Origin: Dehalococcoides mccartyi CG5
Lineage (GTDB): Bacteria > Chloroflexota > Dehalococcoidia > Dehalococcoidales > Dehalococcoidaceae
Length of the DNA: 64,000 nucleotides
NCBI RefSeq assembly: GCF_000830885.1
Contig: NZ_CP006951.1
Location: 744,001 to 808,000 of the forward strand
Direction of reading: 5' to 3'
Below the pieces are notes generated by a model. That model did no database searches. It was not told the origin of the DNA and saw only the letters and a program-made list of their open reading frames with translations. Both the position numbers and the translations under genes were made by a program. How positions within the stretch are numbered: position 1 is the first letter of the stretch; each line of letters opens with the position of its first letter. Below are positions 26,242 to 35,787 of the stretch, one piece after another.

Positions 26242-26287
26242 AATTTATCAAAGCAGTTTAGACTTGGGTTACCCCGAATGCCTCGGT

Positions 26288-27070
26288 TTAAGTTATTTTA
26301 TCCGTTTGTTTTTGCTTTCTAAGGCGGTAAATAAAAAGCGGAACGGCTACGGCCATAAGTATCAGACCCACTACCTGAGCCTGTTCCAGACCTAAAGCAA
26401 AATCATCATTCACCCGTACAAAACCAATAGCAACTCTCCATGCGGCATACAGGCTGATATAAAGCAGGAAAAGCTGGCCGTCAGGCCGCAATTTCTTGGC
26501 GATGAACAAACTGAAGGTAAGAAGACACAACAAAAAGATAATTTCATAAGCTTGGGTAGGTGCTACCTCCACCCCGTAAGGGGCGGCCGTGGCGGGGTTG
26601 GTATAAATTACGCTGCAACCAGTACCACCAAATTCCCCGTAACAGCAACCATTCAGCAAACATCCCACTCTGCCTATAGCCTGCCCCAGCAGTATGCCGG
26701 GTACAGCCACATCCAGCAAATAACCCAGATTGAAGTGAGAATATCTACTGTAAATCCACAGGCCTATTGTGGCACCTATAATAGCTCCGAATATGGTCAG
26801 ACCTTCGCCGCTAAATATAGCTCCGGGATTAAGGCTGTAATATTCCCAAGCATCTATAACATGCAGAAGCTTTGCAAAGACAATGCCGGAAGGAATAGCG
26901 ATAATAGCCGCAGTCAGCACGGTATCATACGAAATATTCGCCCCGCGTTTAATCCGCCAGAATATCCATGAAACCAGTGCCACCACACCCAGTGCCATCA
27001 TGATGCCATACCACTTAACCACCAGCGAACCTATGCTGAAGGCTACCGGGTCTACATTTATTTCAAACAT
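26288..27070 (-). CDS. lgt: Prolipoprotein diacylglyceryl transferase
   Basis: A 260-residue seven-helix membrane enzyme that moves diacylglycerol from phosphatidylglycerol to the lipobox cysteine of prolipoproteins. The signature QAIGRVGCLLNGCCYGEFGG spans about residues 130-149, and the N-terminal VKWYGIMMALG at about 18 is typical. It is consistent with the lipobox proteins at 2085-4752. The gene stands alone on the minus strand. Confidence 0.94.
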   Translation of the reverse strand: MFEINVDPVAFSIGSLVVKWYGIMMALGVVALVSWIFWRIKRGANISYDTVLTAAIIAIPSGIVFAKLLHVIDAWEYYSLNPGAIFSGEGLTIFGAIIGATIGLWIYSRYSHFNLGYLLDVAVPGILLGQAIGRVGCLLNGCCYGEFGGTGCSVIYTNPATAAPYGVEVAPTQAYEIIFLLCLLTFSLFIAKKLRPDGQLFLLYISLYAAWRVAIGFVRVNDDFALGLEQAQVVGLILMAVAVPLFIYRLRKQKQTDKIT

Positions 27071-27140
27071 AATTACCTGTCCTGTTTCAATTTAAAAAGA
27101 GGCGTGACCTAATTAAAATTATACCTTAACAAATTCGTCA

Positions 27141-29435
27141 TCACAAACAGGTTTTGCCAAGGCATCTTTCCAGCACTGTTTTTGCCCCGTTTTTATCCAG
27201 CGGTTTATTGTTATTTCCGCATTTGGGGGACTGGACACAGCTGGGGCAGCCATCTACGCAGGTACATTTATCAATAAGGTTACGGGCAGTTTCCCAAAGC
27301 TGGTCAATAATCTCGTACCCTTTTTCGGCAATGCCCACCCCGCCGGGATGCCCGTCATAGATGAATATTGCCGAAGTACCCGTATCCGGGTGAAGGGGGG
27401 TGGAAACACCCCCGATATCACTGCGGTCACACAAGGCAAACAAAGGCAAAAGCCCAATAAGGGCATGTTCGGCAGCGTGGATAGCCCCGTGAAAATCCAT
27501 TTTATATTTTTCCATAATACGGACTGTTTCAGCCGGCAGTTTAAACCAAACCGCTATAGTGGGAAAGGTTTGAGGCGGCAAATCCAGCTGCTCTTCACTC
27601 AATATCTGCTCGGTAAACTGGGCTTTGCGTCTGTAACCTGTTACCGTTAGAGTAACGTCTACTTTGCCCAGATATACACTGATATCCCCCACCAGTTTGT
27701 TTTTCAACACTTCACGTATACTTATTTCGGTAAGGTCATGGGTAACCGTATAGTATTCCAGTTTTTTCTTCTCCAGCAAGGCTACCTGTGAATTCAGATC
27801 AAAACTGCTTACCAGATAGCTTTCACCCTGATGCAGGTAAACTGCCCCCGGATAGGTCTGCAGAAAGGCTGTTTGGTAGTCCAGCGTTTCAATAATTTGT
27901 CCGCTCTGCGCATCTACCAGACAAAAATCCTTGCCCGAAGCTGAACGGATACTGACATCTCTGGCAGGATAAGAAATATCTGCTGATATATAATAATTGC
28001 CCCGCCGCTTGTTAAGTACTCTTTCTTCGGAGAGTATTTCCAGTTCTTCAGCCAGATTTTCTCCGAAAATATCTGTTTCGGATTCATTTAAGGGCATTTC
28101 CCAAGCAGCACATAACAGGTGGGCTTTATATATATACGGATTTTCAGGATTTATAAAAGTACTTTCAAAACCGCTGTTAAACAACCTTTCAGGGTTATTC
28201 ATATAGTACTGGTCAAGCGGGTTATCCAGCCCCAGCAAAAATGAAAGAGAGTGGCCGCACCTTCTGCCGCTGCGCCCCGCCTGCTGGAAAGTGCTGGAAA
28301 TACTGCCCGGAAAACCGGTCAGTATGCTAGCCCCAAGGTCACCGATATCCACCCCCAGTTCCAGTGCATTGGTGGAAACCGCCCCCAGCAATTTACCTGA
28401 GAAAAGTTCTTTTTCTATTTTGCGGCGGTCTTCGGCAGTATATCCTCCCCGATATGGCTTGATAAGGTCGGCAAATTCGGGTTTTATGGCTATCAGGCGG
28501 TCACGCGAATATTTATAAATAAGCTCGGTAAGCCGTTTAGTACGAGCAAAATCCAGCGTGCGGATTTCGTGGCTGACCAACTCACTTAAAAGAAACGCGG
28601 ACTCCGAGTTGGCACTATGACGCATCCCGTTAGCGGGGTCAATAATAGGCGGATTCCAAAAAATAAAATCCTTTTCTGCTCTGGGAGCACCGTCATTATC
28701 CACCACTGAAAAAGGCAGTCCGGTCAAACTTTGGGCGTGAGTGCCGGGACTGGCAATAGTAGCTGAACTGAGAATAAACTTCGGTGAACTGCCATAGTAA
28801 CTGCAAATACGCCGAAGCCGCCTTATGATATTTGCCAGATGCGAACCAAATACCCCACGGTAGATGTGGGCTTCGTCTATAACCACATATTCCAGATGAC
28901 GTAAAAAACGGCTCCATTTCTGGTGGGACGGCAATATGGACACATGAAGCATATCCGGGTTGGAAAGTATAATCCTTGCCTGCAAACGGATATCCGAACG
29001 GTTACGGTTCGGGGTATCACCGTCATACACATCCATCTCTTCAGCCAAAAGCAGCGATGGCACCGCAAATGATTTCAGGCTTCGCAACTGGTCCTGCGCC
29101 AAAGCCTTTGTGGGGTAAAGATATAGGGCTCTGGCATTCGGGTCCGATACCAGTTTTTCAAGTACCGGCAGGTTATAGCACAAACTTTTGCCGCTGGCCG
29201 CCGGGGTAGCCACAATTATGTTTTTACCCTGCCGGCAAAGATTTACTGCGGTTGCCTGGTGGGTATATAACGGCAAAATTCGTTTTTTCCTAAGGCGGGC
29301 ATCTATCTGGGGTAAAAGCGGGGCATCTGGTTTAGCATATTCCGCCGGGCGGTATGGCAAGCGTTCAATGTGGGCTATCTGCTCCTGATAATCAGGCAGA
29401 GATGCAATATAGGCCAAAAACTCGGTAGTTTCCAA
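27141..29435 (-). CDS. DEAD/DEAH-box helicase with DUF1998 zinc domain (MrfA/YprA type)
   Basis: A 764-residue superfamily 2 helicase. Motif I is ATPAASGKSL (about residue 75), motif II VIDEAHIYRG (about 185), and the helicase C domain has SGRRCGHS. The C-terminal DUF1998 domain carries four cysteines in CTCVDGCPSCVQSPKCG (about 725-741). MrfA helicases of this build act in repair of mitomycin-type DNA crosslinks; that function is known for Bacillus MrfA and is inferred here. The motif I sequence (AASGKS) is the family form of the Walker A loop. Confidence 0.9.
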   Translation of the reverse strand: METTEFLAYIASLPDYQEQIAHIERLPYRPAEYAKPDAPLLPQIDARLRKKRILPLYTHQATAVNLCRQGKNIIVATPAASGKSLCYNLPVLEKLVSDPNARALYLYPTKALAQDQLRSLKSFAVPSLLLAEEMDVYDGDTPNRNRSDIRLQARIILSNPDMLHVSILPSHQKWSRFLRHLEYVVIDEAHIYRGVFGSHLANIIRRLRRICSYYGSSPKFILSSATIASPGTHAQSLTGLPFSVVDNDGAPRAEKDFIFWNPPIIDPANGMRHSANSESAFLLSELVSHEIRTLDFARTKRLTELIYKYSRDRLIAIKPEFADLIKPYRGGYTAEDRRKIEKELFSGKLLGAVSTNALELGVDIGDLGASILTGFPGSISSTFQQAGRSGRRCGHSLSFLLGLDNPLDQYYMNNPERLFNSGFESTFINPENPYIYKAHLLCAAWEMPLNESETDIFGENLAEELEILSEERVLNKRRGNYYISADISYPARDVSIRSASGKDFCLVDAQSGQIIETLDYQTAFLQTYPGAVYLHQGESYLVSSFDLNSQVALLEKKKLEYYTVTHDLTEISIREVLKNKLVGDISVYLGKVDVTLTVTGYRRKAQFTEQILSEEQLDLPPQTFPTIAVWFKLPAETVRIMEKYKMDFHGAIHAAEHALIGLLPLFALCDRSDIGGVSTPLHPDTGTSAIFIYDGHPGGVGIAEKGYEIIDQLWETARNLIDKCTCVDGCPSCVQSPKCGNNNKPLDKNGAKTVLERCLGKTCL

Positions 29436-29446
29436 GAGATATCACC

Positions 29447-29737
29447 TTAAACTGCCATTATTTCAATCTCAAAATCACGGATAACCACATCAAATCCGCC
29501 ATCGGTTACAAAAGCCAAAGCTTTATTTAGTAACTGGTCGGCTACTATGGCACTGTTACTTATGCAGCTTATACCTATAACCGCCGTCTTCCAGCTATCC
29601 ATCTCTTCTACTTCGGCTACGGAAATATTAAAACGGCTTCGCAACTGCCTGATCAGGGGTTGAACAAGCTGGCGTTTACCCTTCAGAGAGGTGTTTTCTG
29701 GCAGATCCAGCCATAATCTGAGTATACCTGAGTGCAA
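29447..29737 (-). CDS. DUF503 family protein (YlxP-like)
   Basis: A 96-residue ferredoxin-fold-like protein of the DUF503 family. The conserved RLWLDLPENTSLKGKRQLVQPLI stretch (about 6-28) and RFNISVAEVEEMD (about 35-47) identify it. In many bacteria this gene sits beside rbfA in the nusA-infB operon; here it follows nothing but precedes the MrfA-type helicase (gap 11 nt). It is probably involved in ribosome or RNA metabolism, but function is unknown. Confidence 0.85.
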   Translation of the reverse strand: MHSGILRLWLDLPENTSLKGKRQLVQPLIRQLRSRFNISVAEVEEMDSWKTAVIGISCISNSAIVADQLLNKALAFVTDGGFDVVIRDFEIEIMAV

Positions 29738-29851
29738 GCTAAAGAACTCCTTTTTACAAGGCTCTCAAATGAATATACCCTGCCCACTATATTACGTCAA
29801 GTAAATGCTTGCCGAAATGTGGTATATTATACCTAAATATAGTGCATTTGT

Positions 29852-29880
29852 TTTACAATATAGCCACGCTGTGATATAAT
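29852..29880 (+). promoter_or_regulatory. Promoter of the rpsO-pnp-dap operon
   Basis: TTTACA (29852-29857), 17-nt spacer, perfect TATAAT (29875-29880), 41 nt before the TTG start of rpsO. Confidence 0.8.
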
Positions 29881-29921
29881 TTTGACTTTGAATTAAGTAG
29901 AATAATATAAGGGGAATAAGT

Positions 29922-30185
29922 TTGGACAAACAGGAAAAATCTCTGATCATTAATGAATTCAAGAAGAGCGAATCCGATACTGGCTCTACTGAAGTGCAGG
30001 TAGCTTTGCTCACTGCCCGTATCCACCAGTTAACCACCCATATGATAGCCAATAAACACGATTTTCATACCAAGAGAAGCCTGCTTACTCTGGTTGGCCG
30101 CCGCCGCCGCTTGCTTTCATACATGCGCAACAGCAATGGGGCCGGTTATCAGGAGCTTATTGCCAATCTTGGCCTTAGAAAATAG
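29922..30185 (+). CDS. rpsO: 30S ribosomal protein S15
   Basis: An 87-residue S15 that binds 16S rRNA at the h20-h22 junction. The whole sequence is canonical (DTGSTEVQVALLTARIHQLTTH, RRLLSYM). Translation begins at TTG with RBS AAGGGG. It is followed by pnp, the common rpsO-pnp pairing. A short hairpin (TTTGCC-AAA-GGCAAA, 30188-30202) in the intergenic gap may be a processing or autoregulatory site. Confidence 0.96.
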   Translation: MDKQEKSLIINEFKKSESDTGSTEVQVALLTARIHQLTTHMIANKHDFHTKRSLLTLVGRRRRLLSYMRNSNGAGYQELIANLGLRK

Positions 30186-30226
30186 TTTTTGCCAAAGGCA
30201 AATAACCCCGTAAGGAGATTACGTTA

Positions 30227-32389
30227 TTGATAACTGCCAACTCATTTGAACGAACTATCGGCGGCAGGAAACTTGTTATTGAGAGCGGGAAACTTGCCCG
30301 TCTTGCAGATGCCGCGATTACTATCCGCTATGCGGATACTGAATTACTGGTAACACTTTGTTCTGCCAAGAAACCTCGCGAAGGGGTAGATTTTCTCCCC
30401 CTGACTATAGATTACGAAGAGCGGATGTATGCCGCCGGCAAAATCCCCGGCGGGTTTATCCGCCGTGAAGGCCGCCCCAGTGAACAGGCTATTTTGGCTG
30501 GGCGACTGACTGACAGACCTCTTCGCCCTCTTCTCCCCAAAGAGTGGCGCAATGATCTTCAGATTATTATTACCGTAATTGCTTCAGACAAGGAAAATGA
30601 CGCTGATATCTGGGGCGTAGTGGGTGCTTCCACAGTTCTGGCCATGTCTGAAATACCATATGAAGGTCCGGTCGGAGCCAGCCGTATTGGATATATAAAC
30701 GGTGAATTTGTGCTTAATCCCACTTTTGCCCAGTTGGAATCAAGCCAGCTGGATCTGGTGGTAGTCAGCACCCGCAAAGCGGTGGTGATGATTGAAGCCG
30801 GTTCCAAAGAAATTCCTGAAGACATTATGATTAACGCTATTGAGTTTGCCCATAAGGCAAATCAAGAGCTTATTGACCTCCAGGATGAAATCCGTGCCAA
30901 GCTCGGCAAAGAAAAGCTACCCGTGCCGGTGCTTGAAATACCCGAAGAAGTCAAAACGGCTGTTGCCGCTTTTGTAAAAGGACGGGTAAATGAAGCCCTT
31001 AGCCACCAAGATAAAACCGCCCGTGAAAATGCGGTTGAAGGCCTTCAGGCTGAACTGGTTGCGGCTTTATCAGAAACATTCGCCGAAGGTGATATCCTGG
31101 CCGCTTATGACAAAGAAATCAAGAAAGCTATCCGCTCTACTATACTTGAGAAGGATATCCGGGTAAACGGACGGGGTATCAAACAGCTTCGCCAGCTGGA
31201 TGCTGAAACAGGGCTTTTGCCCCGCGTCCATGGCTCTGCTTTATTCACCCGCGGTGATACCCAGGTCATGGCTATAACCACCCTTGGTTCTTTACAGGAA
31301 TCCCAACAGCTGGATGGCTTAAGTGCCGAAGATACCAAGCGTTTTATGCTTCACTACAACTTTGCCCCCTTCTCTACCGGTGAAGTAAAACGTTCCGGTT
31401 CTCCCGGACGGCGTGAAATCGGTCATGGCGCTTTGGCCGAACGTGCCTTAGTGCCTGTCCTGCCCACTCCGGAAGAATTCCCCTATACCATTCGTCTGGT
31501 AGCTGACGTGGTTGGCTCATCAGGCTCTACCTCTATGGGCAGTGTCTGTTCGTCCAGCCTGTCACTTATGGATGCAGGCGTACCGGTCAAAAAAGCTGTC
31601 GCAGGAATCTCCATCGGCCTTATTACCGGTGAAAATGATACCTACTGCACCATTACTGATATTGAAGGCATCGAAGATAACTACGGCGATATGGACTTTA
31701 AAGTTGCCGGTACCCGTGACGGCATAACCGCCATACAGGTGGATATGAAGGTCAAGGGTATCAGTTTTGATATTATCCGTGATGCCATATACCAGGCAAA
31801 AGAAGCCCGCTATAACATACTGGACGTAATGGACAAAGCTCTTGCCCAGCCTAAAACAGAGCTTAGCCCTTATGCCCCCAGAATGTACAAGATAAATATT
31901 GACCCCTCCAAGATTGGCAGTGTTATCGGCAGCGGCGGCAAAACTATCCGCTCTATTATTGAGCAAACCAATACTACCGTTGACATTGAAAATGACGGCA
32001 CAGTGGTTATTGGTGCTACTGACGAGGCTTCGGCTAAAAAGGCCATCAAGATAATTGAAGACCTGACTAAAGACATCGAAGCCGGCAGTATTTATACCGG
32101 TAAGGTCACCCGTATAATGACCTTCGGTGCTTTTGTTGAAATCCTGCCCGGAAAAGAAGGCATGGTACACATAAGCGAACTGGCCGACCATAGAGTTGAA
32201 AAAGTGGAAGATATAGTCAAGGTGGGTGATGATATAACGGTTAAGGTTATAGAGATTGATAACCAGGGCAGGGTAAACCTGTCACACAGGGTTATTCTCA
32301 ACCCGAACGCTGTACCCATTTCACGCAACCGTGATTCTCAGCCGCGTCGTCCCGGTCCTTTCCGCCCTTCTGACCGGTCTAACTCATAA
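30227..32389 (+). CDS. pnp: Polyribonucleotide nucleotidyltransferase
   Basis: A 720-residue phosphorolytic 3'-5' exoribonuclease. Two RNase PH domains (about 10-220 and 310-540, the second with GEVKRSGSPGRREIGHGALAER) are followed by a KH domain (about 560-615, IGSVIGSGGKTIR) and an S1 domain (about 625-695, GKVTRIMTFGAFVEILPGKEG). Translation begins at TTG with RBS AAGGAG. It acts in mRNA decay with the upstream S15 gene. Confidence 0.96.
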   Translation: MITANSFERTIGGRKLVIESGKLARLADAAITIRYADTELLVTLCSAKKPREGVDFLPLTIDYEERMYAAGKIPGGFIRREGRPSEQAILAGRLTDRPLRPLLPKEWRNDLQIIITVIASDKENDADIWGVVGASTVLAMSEIPYEGPVGASRIGYINGEFVLNPTFAQLESSQLDLVVVSTRKAVVMIEAGSKEIPEDIMINAIEFAHKANQELIDLQDEIRAKLGKEKLPVPVLEIPEEVKTAVAAFVKGRVNEALSHQDKTARENAVEGLQAELVAALSETFAEGDILAAYDKEIKKAIRSTILEKDIRVNGRGIKQLRQLDAETGLLPRVHGSALFTRGDTQVMAITTLGSLQESQQLDGLSAEDTKRFMLHYNFAPFSTGEVKRSGSPGRREIGHGALAERALVPVLPTPEEFPYTIRLVADVVGSSGSTSMGSVCSSSLSLMDAGVPVKKAVAGISIGLITGENDTYCTITDIEGIEDNYGDMDFKVAGTRDGITAIQVDMKVKGISFDIIRDAIYQAKEARYNILDVMDKALAQPKTELSPYAPRMYKINIDPSKIGSVIGSGGKTIRSIIEQTNTTVDIENDGTVVIGATDEASAKKAIKIIEDLTKDIEAGSIYTGKVTRIMTFGAFVEILPGKEGMVHISELADHRVEKVEDIVKVGDDITVKVIEIDNQGRVNLSHRVILNPNAVPISRNRDSQPRRPGPFRPSDRSNS

Positions 32390-32405
32390 TATATTAGGAG
32401 GCGCT

Positions 32406-33197
32406 ATGACACCTATAAAGGTTGTAGTTCACGGTGCCTCAGGCAAAATGGGCCAGGAGGTCTTAAAGACCCTGTGCCAGGAAAATAACTTTCATCCGGT
32501 GGGAGCAGTGGATATACGGGCGGAAAACCCTGCCATGGCTCTGCCGGATGGCAGCGGTTCTATCCCCTACTCGGCAGACCTTTCTTCCATTCTTTCGCAG
32601 ACCAAGCCTGACGTAATGGTAGATTTTACTGTTGCCAAGGCTTCCATGCCTGCCGTCCGTATTGCCGCCGCCCACAAGGTTAATCTGGTCATAGGCACTA
32701 CCGGCTTTTCACCTGAGGAAATATCTGAAATTGAACAGTTAGCCAAAACCAATGATATTGGAATTATACTTGCACCCAACTTTGCCCTTGGTGCTATAAT
32801 AATGGTTCATTTGGCACAGGTTGCTTCGCGCTTCCTTTCCAGTGCTGAGGTGATAGAACTGCATCATGATAAGAAACTGGACTCACCTTCCGGCACCGCT
32901 CTGGTCACAGTAGCGTCCATGCTGGAAGCCAGGGGTGAAGCTTTTAACAAACCACCCAAGGAAAATCTTACAGATGCCCGCGGACAGGAACACGATGGCA
33001 TACGAGTACATAGTGTACGCCTGCCGGGTCTGCTGGCACATCAGGAAGTTATTTTTGGTGCGGCCGGTCAAACACTGACTATTAGGCATGATGCCTTTAG
33101 CCGTGAATGCTATATGCCGGGTGTTTTACTGGCGATAAAAGAAATAGTCCATACCAAAGGTTTTGTTTTTGGTCTGGACAAACTGCTTAAGCTTTAG
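32406..33197 (+). CDS. dapB: 4-hydroxy-tetrahydrodipicolinate reductase
   Basis: A 263-residue enzyme of the diaminopimelate/lysine pathway. The N-terminal dinucleotide-binding VHGASGKMGQE (about residue 7) and the catalytic HHDKKLDSPSGTAL (about 155) motifs are intact. The ATG at 32406 has RBS TAGGAGG; an in-frame start at 32331 lies in pnp and is rejected. It is first in the dapB-asd-dapA block. As no murein genes are visible, DAP here probably serves lysine synthesis. Confidence 0.95.
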   Translation: MTPIKVVVHGASGKMGQEVLKTLCQENNFHPVGAVDIRAENPAMALPDGSGSIPYSADLSSILSQTKPDVMVDFTVAKASMPAVRIAAAHKVNLVIGTTGFSPEEISEIEQLAKTNDIGIILAPNFALGAIIMVHLAQVASRFLSSAEVIELHHDKKLDSPSGTALVTVASMLEARGEAFNKPPKENLTDARGQEHDGIRVHSVRLPGLLAHQEVIFGAAGQTLTIRHDAFSRECYMPGVLLAIKEIVHTKGFVFGLDKLLKL

Positions 33198-33207
33198 GAG
33201 GCAGTCC

Positions 33208-34224
33208 ATGGGTTACAGAGTGGCCATAGTAGGTGCTACCGGAATGGTAGGTCAGGAATTTATAAAAGTACTGGAAAAACGGGATTTTCCTATGGATTCC
33301 GTTTCACTCCTGGCGTCTGACCGCTCTGCGGGCAAGATAATAACTGTAAAAGGCGAGGCAATAGAGGTCAAAGAAACTGCCTATGACTCATTTAACGATG
33401 TAGATATTGCCTTGTTTTCTGCCGGCGCGGATATTTCCCGCCATTTTGCCCCTATTGCTGCCCAGCACAAAGCCATAGTGGTAGACAACAGTGCCGCATT
33501 CCGTATGGATCCTAAAGTACCGCTGGTAGTGCCTGAGGTAAATATTGAAGACATTACCAAGCATAAAGGGATAATTGCCAACCCCAACTGTTCCACAATT
33601 CAGATGGTTGTTGCCCTGTACCCCCTGCATCAGGTAAACCCGATTAAACGTATTGTGGTAACTACTTTTCAGGCCGTTTCCGGTACAGGCATAAACGCAG
33701 TGGACGAGCTTCGAACCCAAACCCGCCAGCTGCTTGACGGTCAAAAAGCGGTTGCACATGTATATTCCCACCAGATTGCTTTTAATGTCCTGCCGGAGAT
33801 TGATGTCTTTCTGGACAGCGGTTACACCAAGGAAGAATGGAAAATGCTGGAAGAAACCCGCAAGATTATGCATGCGGACAATATACAAGTTTCGGCTACC
33901 TGCGTCAGGGTGCCGGTCTTTACCGGCCATTCGGAAGCTATTACTGTAGAATTTGAACGCCCCATGGAACCGGAGCAGGCACGCGATATACTCCTGCGGT
34001 CACCCGGCATCAAAGTACTGGACGAAACTGCTGTCAAACTCTATCCCCACCCGTGGTTGGCCACCGGCACAGACGAGGTCTTTGTGGGGCGGATACGTAA
34101 AGATATATCTAGTCCCAATGGTTTGGTTATGTGGGTAGTGGCTGATAACGTCAGAAAAGGTGCTGCTCTAAATGCAGTCCAGATTGCCGAAGAACTGGTT
34201 AACCGCGGCATGATAGGAGGTTAG
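33208..34224 (+). CDS. asd: Aspartate-semialdehyde dehydrogenase
   Basis: A 338-residue enzyme that makes aspartate semialdehyde for lysine, threonine and methionine synthesis. It shows the NADP loop VGATGMVGQE (about residue 8), catalytic cysteine in NPNCSTIQM (about 130), and VSGTGINAVDEL (about 157) typical of this class, with the substrate-binding HSEAITVEFERPM (about 242). ATG at 33208 has RBS AGGAGG. It fits between dapB and dapA. Confidence 0.95.
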   Translation: MGYRVAIVGATGMVGQEFIKVLEKRDFPMDSVSLLASDRSAGKIITVKGEAIEVKETAYDSFNDVDIALFSAGADISRHFAPIAAQHKAIVVDNSAAFRMDPKVPLVVPEVNIEDITKHKGIIANPNCSTIQMVVALYPLHQVNPIKRIVVTTFQAVSGTGINAVDELRTQTRQLLDGQKAVAHVYSHQIAFNVLPEIDVFLDSGYTKEEWKMLEETRKIMHADNIQVSATCVRVPVFTGHSEAITVEFERPMEPEQARDILLRSPGIKVLDETAVKLYPHPWLATGTDEVFVGRIRKDISSPNGLVMWVVADNVRKGAALNAVQIAEELVNRGMIGG

Positions 34225-34226
34225 AA

Positions 34227-35120
34227 ATGAAAGAATTAGGCAGACTTATTACCGCCATGGTAACCCCGTTTAAAACAGACGGGACAGTAGATTATGCTCA
34301 GGCTCAGAAACTGGCTCTGGGGCTGTTAGATTCAGGCAGTGACGGGCTGGTAGTAGTTGGCACCACAGGTGAATCTCCCACCGTTACCTGGGAAGAAGAA
34401 CACGCCCTGTTTGCAGCCGTAAAATCGGCTGTCGGCAACAGGGGCAAGGTTATTGCCGGTACGGGTGCCAATAGCACTCAGGAAGCATTGGAAAACACTC
34501 TCAAAGCCGAAAAGATAGGGGTAGATGCCTGTTTGCTGGTAGTGCCCTATTATAACAAGCCTACCCAAGAGGGTTTGTATCTCCATTTCAAGACCATTGC
34601 AGAGGCTACCAAGCTTCCCTGCATACTTTACAATGTACCCTCACGGACTATTACCCATATGAACCCGGAAACAGTAATCCGCTTGAGCCAGATACCCAAT
34701 ATTGTGGGTATCAAAGAAGCCAGCGGCAAACTGGATGATATCGCCCAAATAATAAACAATGTCCGCCCTGATTTTACCGTCTGGAGCGGAAATGATAGTG
34801 ATACCCTGCCCATGCTGGCAATGGGTTCTTACGGGGTAATCTCGGTAGCATCACATCTGGTAGGCAACCAGATAAAAGACATGATAACCAGCTTTGTCTC
34901 AGGCAATACGGAGCATGCGGCTGCTATCCACCGCCACCTGACGCCGCTGATACGCTCACTCTTTGTAGTATCCAACCCCATACCTATCAAATATGCCCTG
35001 AATTATCTGGGGTTTGAAGTGGGCGGGCTGAGACTGCCCATGACCGAAGCAGATGAGAAAACTGCTGCCCTTATACGCGAAAGCCTTAGGGGCTATACTA
35101 TTGACCTGCCCATAAAATAA
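34227..35120 (+). CDS. dapA: 4-hydroxy-tetrahydrodipicolinate synthase
   Basis: A 297-residue aldolase-type enzyme joining pyruvate and aspartate semialdehyde. GTTGESPTV (about residue 47), the catalytic tyrosine in LYNVPSRT (about 136) and Schiff-base lysine in VGIKEASG (about 164) are present. It follows asd after a 2-nt gap, and its product is the substrate of DapB encoded earlier in the operon. Confidence 0.95.
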   Translation: MKELGRLITAMVTPFKTDGTVDYAQAQKLALGLLDSGSDGLVVVGTTGESPTVTWEEEHALFAAVKSAVGNRGKVIAGTGANSTQEALENTLKAEKIGVDACLLVVPYYNKPTQEGLYLHFKTIAEATKLPCILYNVPSRTITHMNPETVIRLSQIPNIVGIKEASGKLDDIAQIINNVRPDFTVWSGNDSDTLPMLAMGSYGVISVASHLVGNQIKDMITSFVSGNTEHAAAIHRHLTPLIRSLFVVSNPIPIKYALNYLGFEVGGLRLPMTEADEKTAALIRESLRGYTIDLPIK

Positions 35121-35121
35121 A

Positions 35122-35787
35122 ATGATACAGTCCGACAATGGTCTATACCGTTTGGAAAAAACGGACATAAAACATCTTGCAAGGGTAGCTGCCGAGGCTT
35201 TCAGGGATGATCCGCTCACTGTATATCTTCTGCAGGGAGATATCCAAAAAGCTAAGCGGTTACCGATAGTTTTTGAGTATTATGCCGCACTGGGCATAAA
35301 ATACGGGCAGGCATATGCTTCCTCACCCGATATGGAAGCGGTTTCCATTTGGTTTGATACTCCGGTTCGTATATCCCTCTGGCAACTTATCAGTTGCGGT
35401 TTTCCCTTGAAAAACCTGTGGTGCGGTTTTAATTACTTCCAGAGGGATATGCAACTAAACAACCTGTGTGACAAAATGAGAGACCAGCTGTACCCTTTTA
35501 GTAACAAATACCTTGCCTTGCTGGCTGTAGCTCCTAAATACCGTATGCAGGGATTCGCCAGCAAAGTTATCCGCCCTATTCTGGCGGAACTAGACCGGAG
35601 TAATGTAACATCTTACCTTGAAACCCAAAACTTGCAGAATGTAAATATGTACCGCCGCTGGGGGTATGAAGAAATAGGCCAATTTAATTTGCCCTTAAGC
35701 AATATCTCACTTCATGCCATGCTCAGAAAAATCAGAAAGGACTACCATGGAGGAAATTCCTCTTCAATATCTCTACAAGCTGAATAA
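35122..35787 (+). CDS. GNAT-family N-acetyltransferase (tandem copy 1)
   Basis: A 221-residue GNAT protein. The acetyl-CoA-binding motif A is LLAVAPKYRMQGFASKVIRPIL (about 133-154), and the C-terminal YLETQNLQNVNMYRRWGYEE (about 172) is motif B. It begins one nt after dapA, so it is translationally coupled. It is a clear paralogue of the next gene (shared D-I-K..A.VAAEAFRDDP / A.VCARAFHDDP opening). The acceptor substrate is not predictable. Confidence 0.82.
   Translation: MIQSDNGLYRLEKTDIKHLARVAAEAFRDDPLTVYLLQGDIQKAKRLPIVFEYYAALGIKYGQAYASSPDMEAVSIWFDTPVRISLWQLISCGFPLKNLWCGFNYFQRDMQLNNLCDKMRDQLYPFSNKYLALLAVAPKYRMQGFASKVIRPILAELDRSNVTSYLETQNLQNVNMYRRWGYEEIGQFNLPLSNISLHAMLRKIRKDYHGGNSSSISLQAE

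Noticed and set aside
26062-26322. 86-residue ORF between plsY and lgt
   Set aside because: It overlaps the plsY end and a terminator hairpin, and has no RBS or family resemblance.
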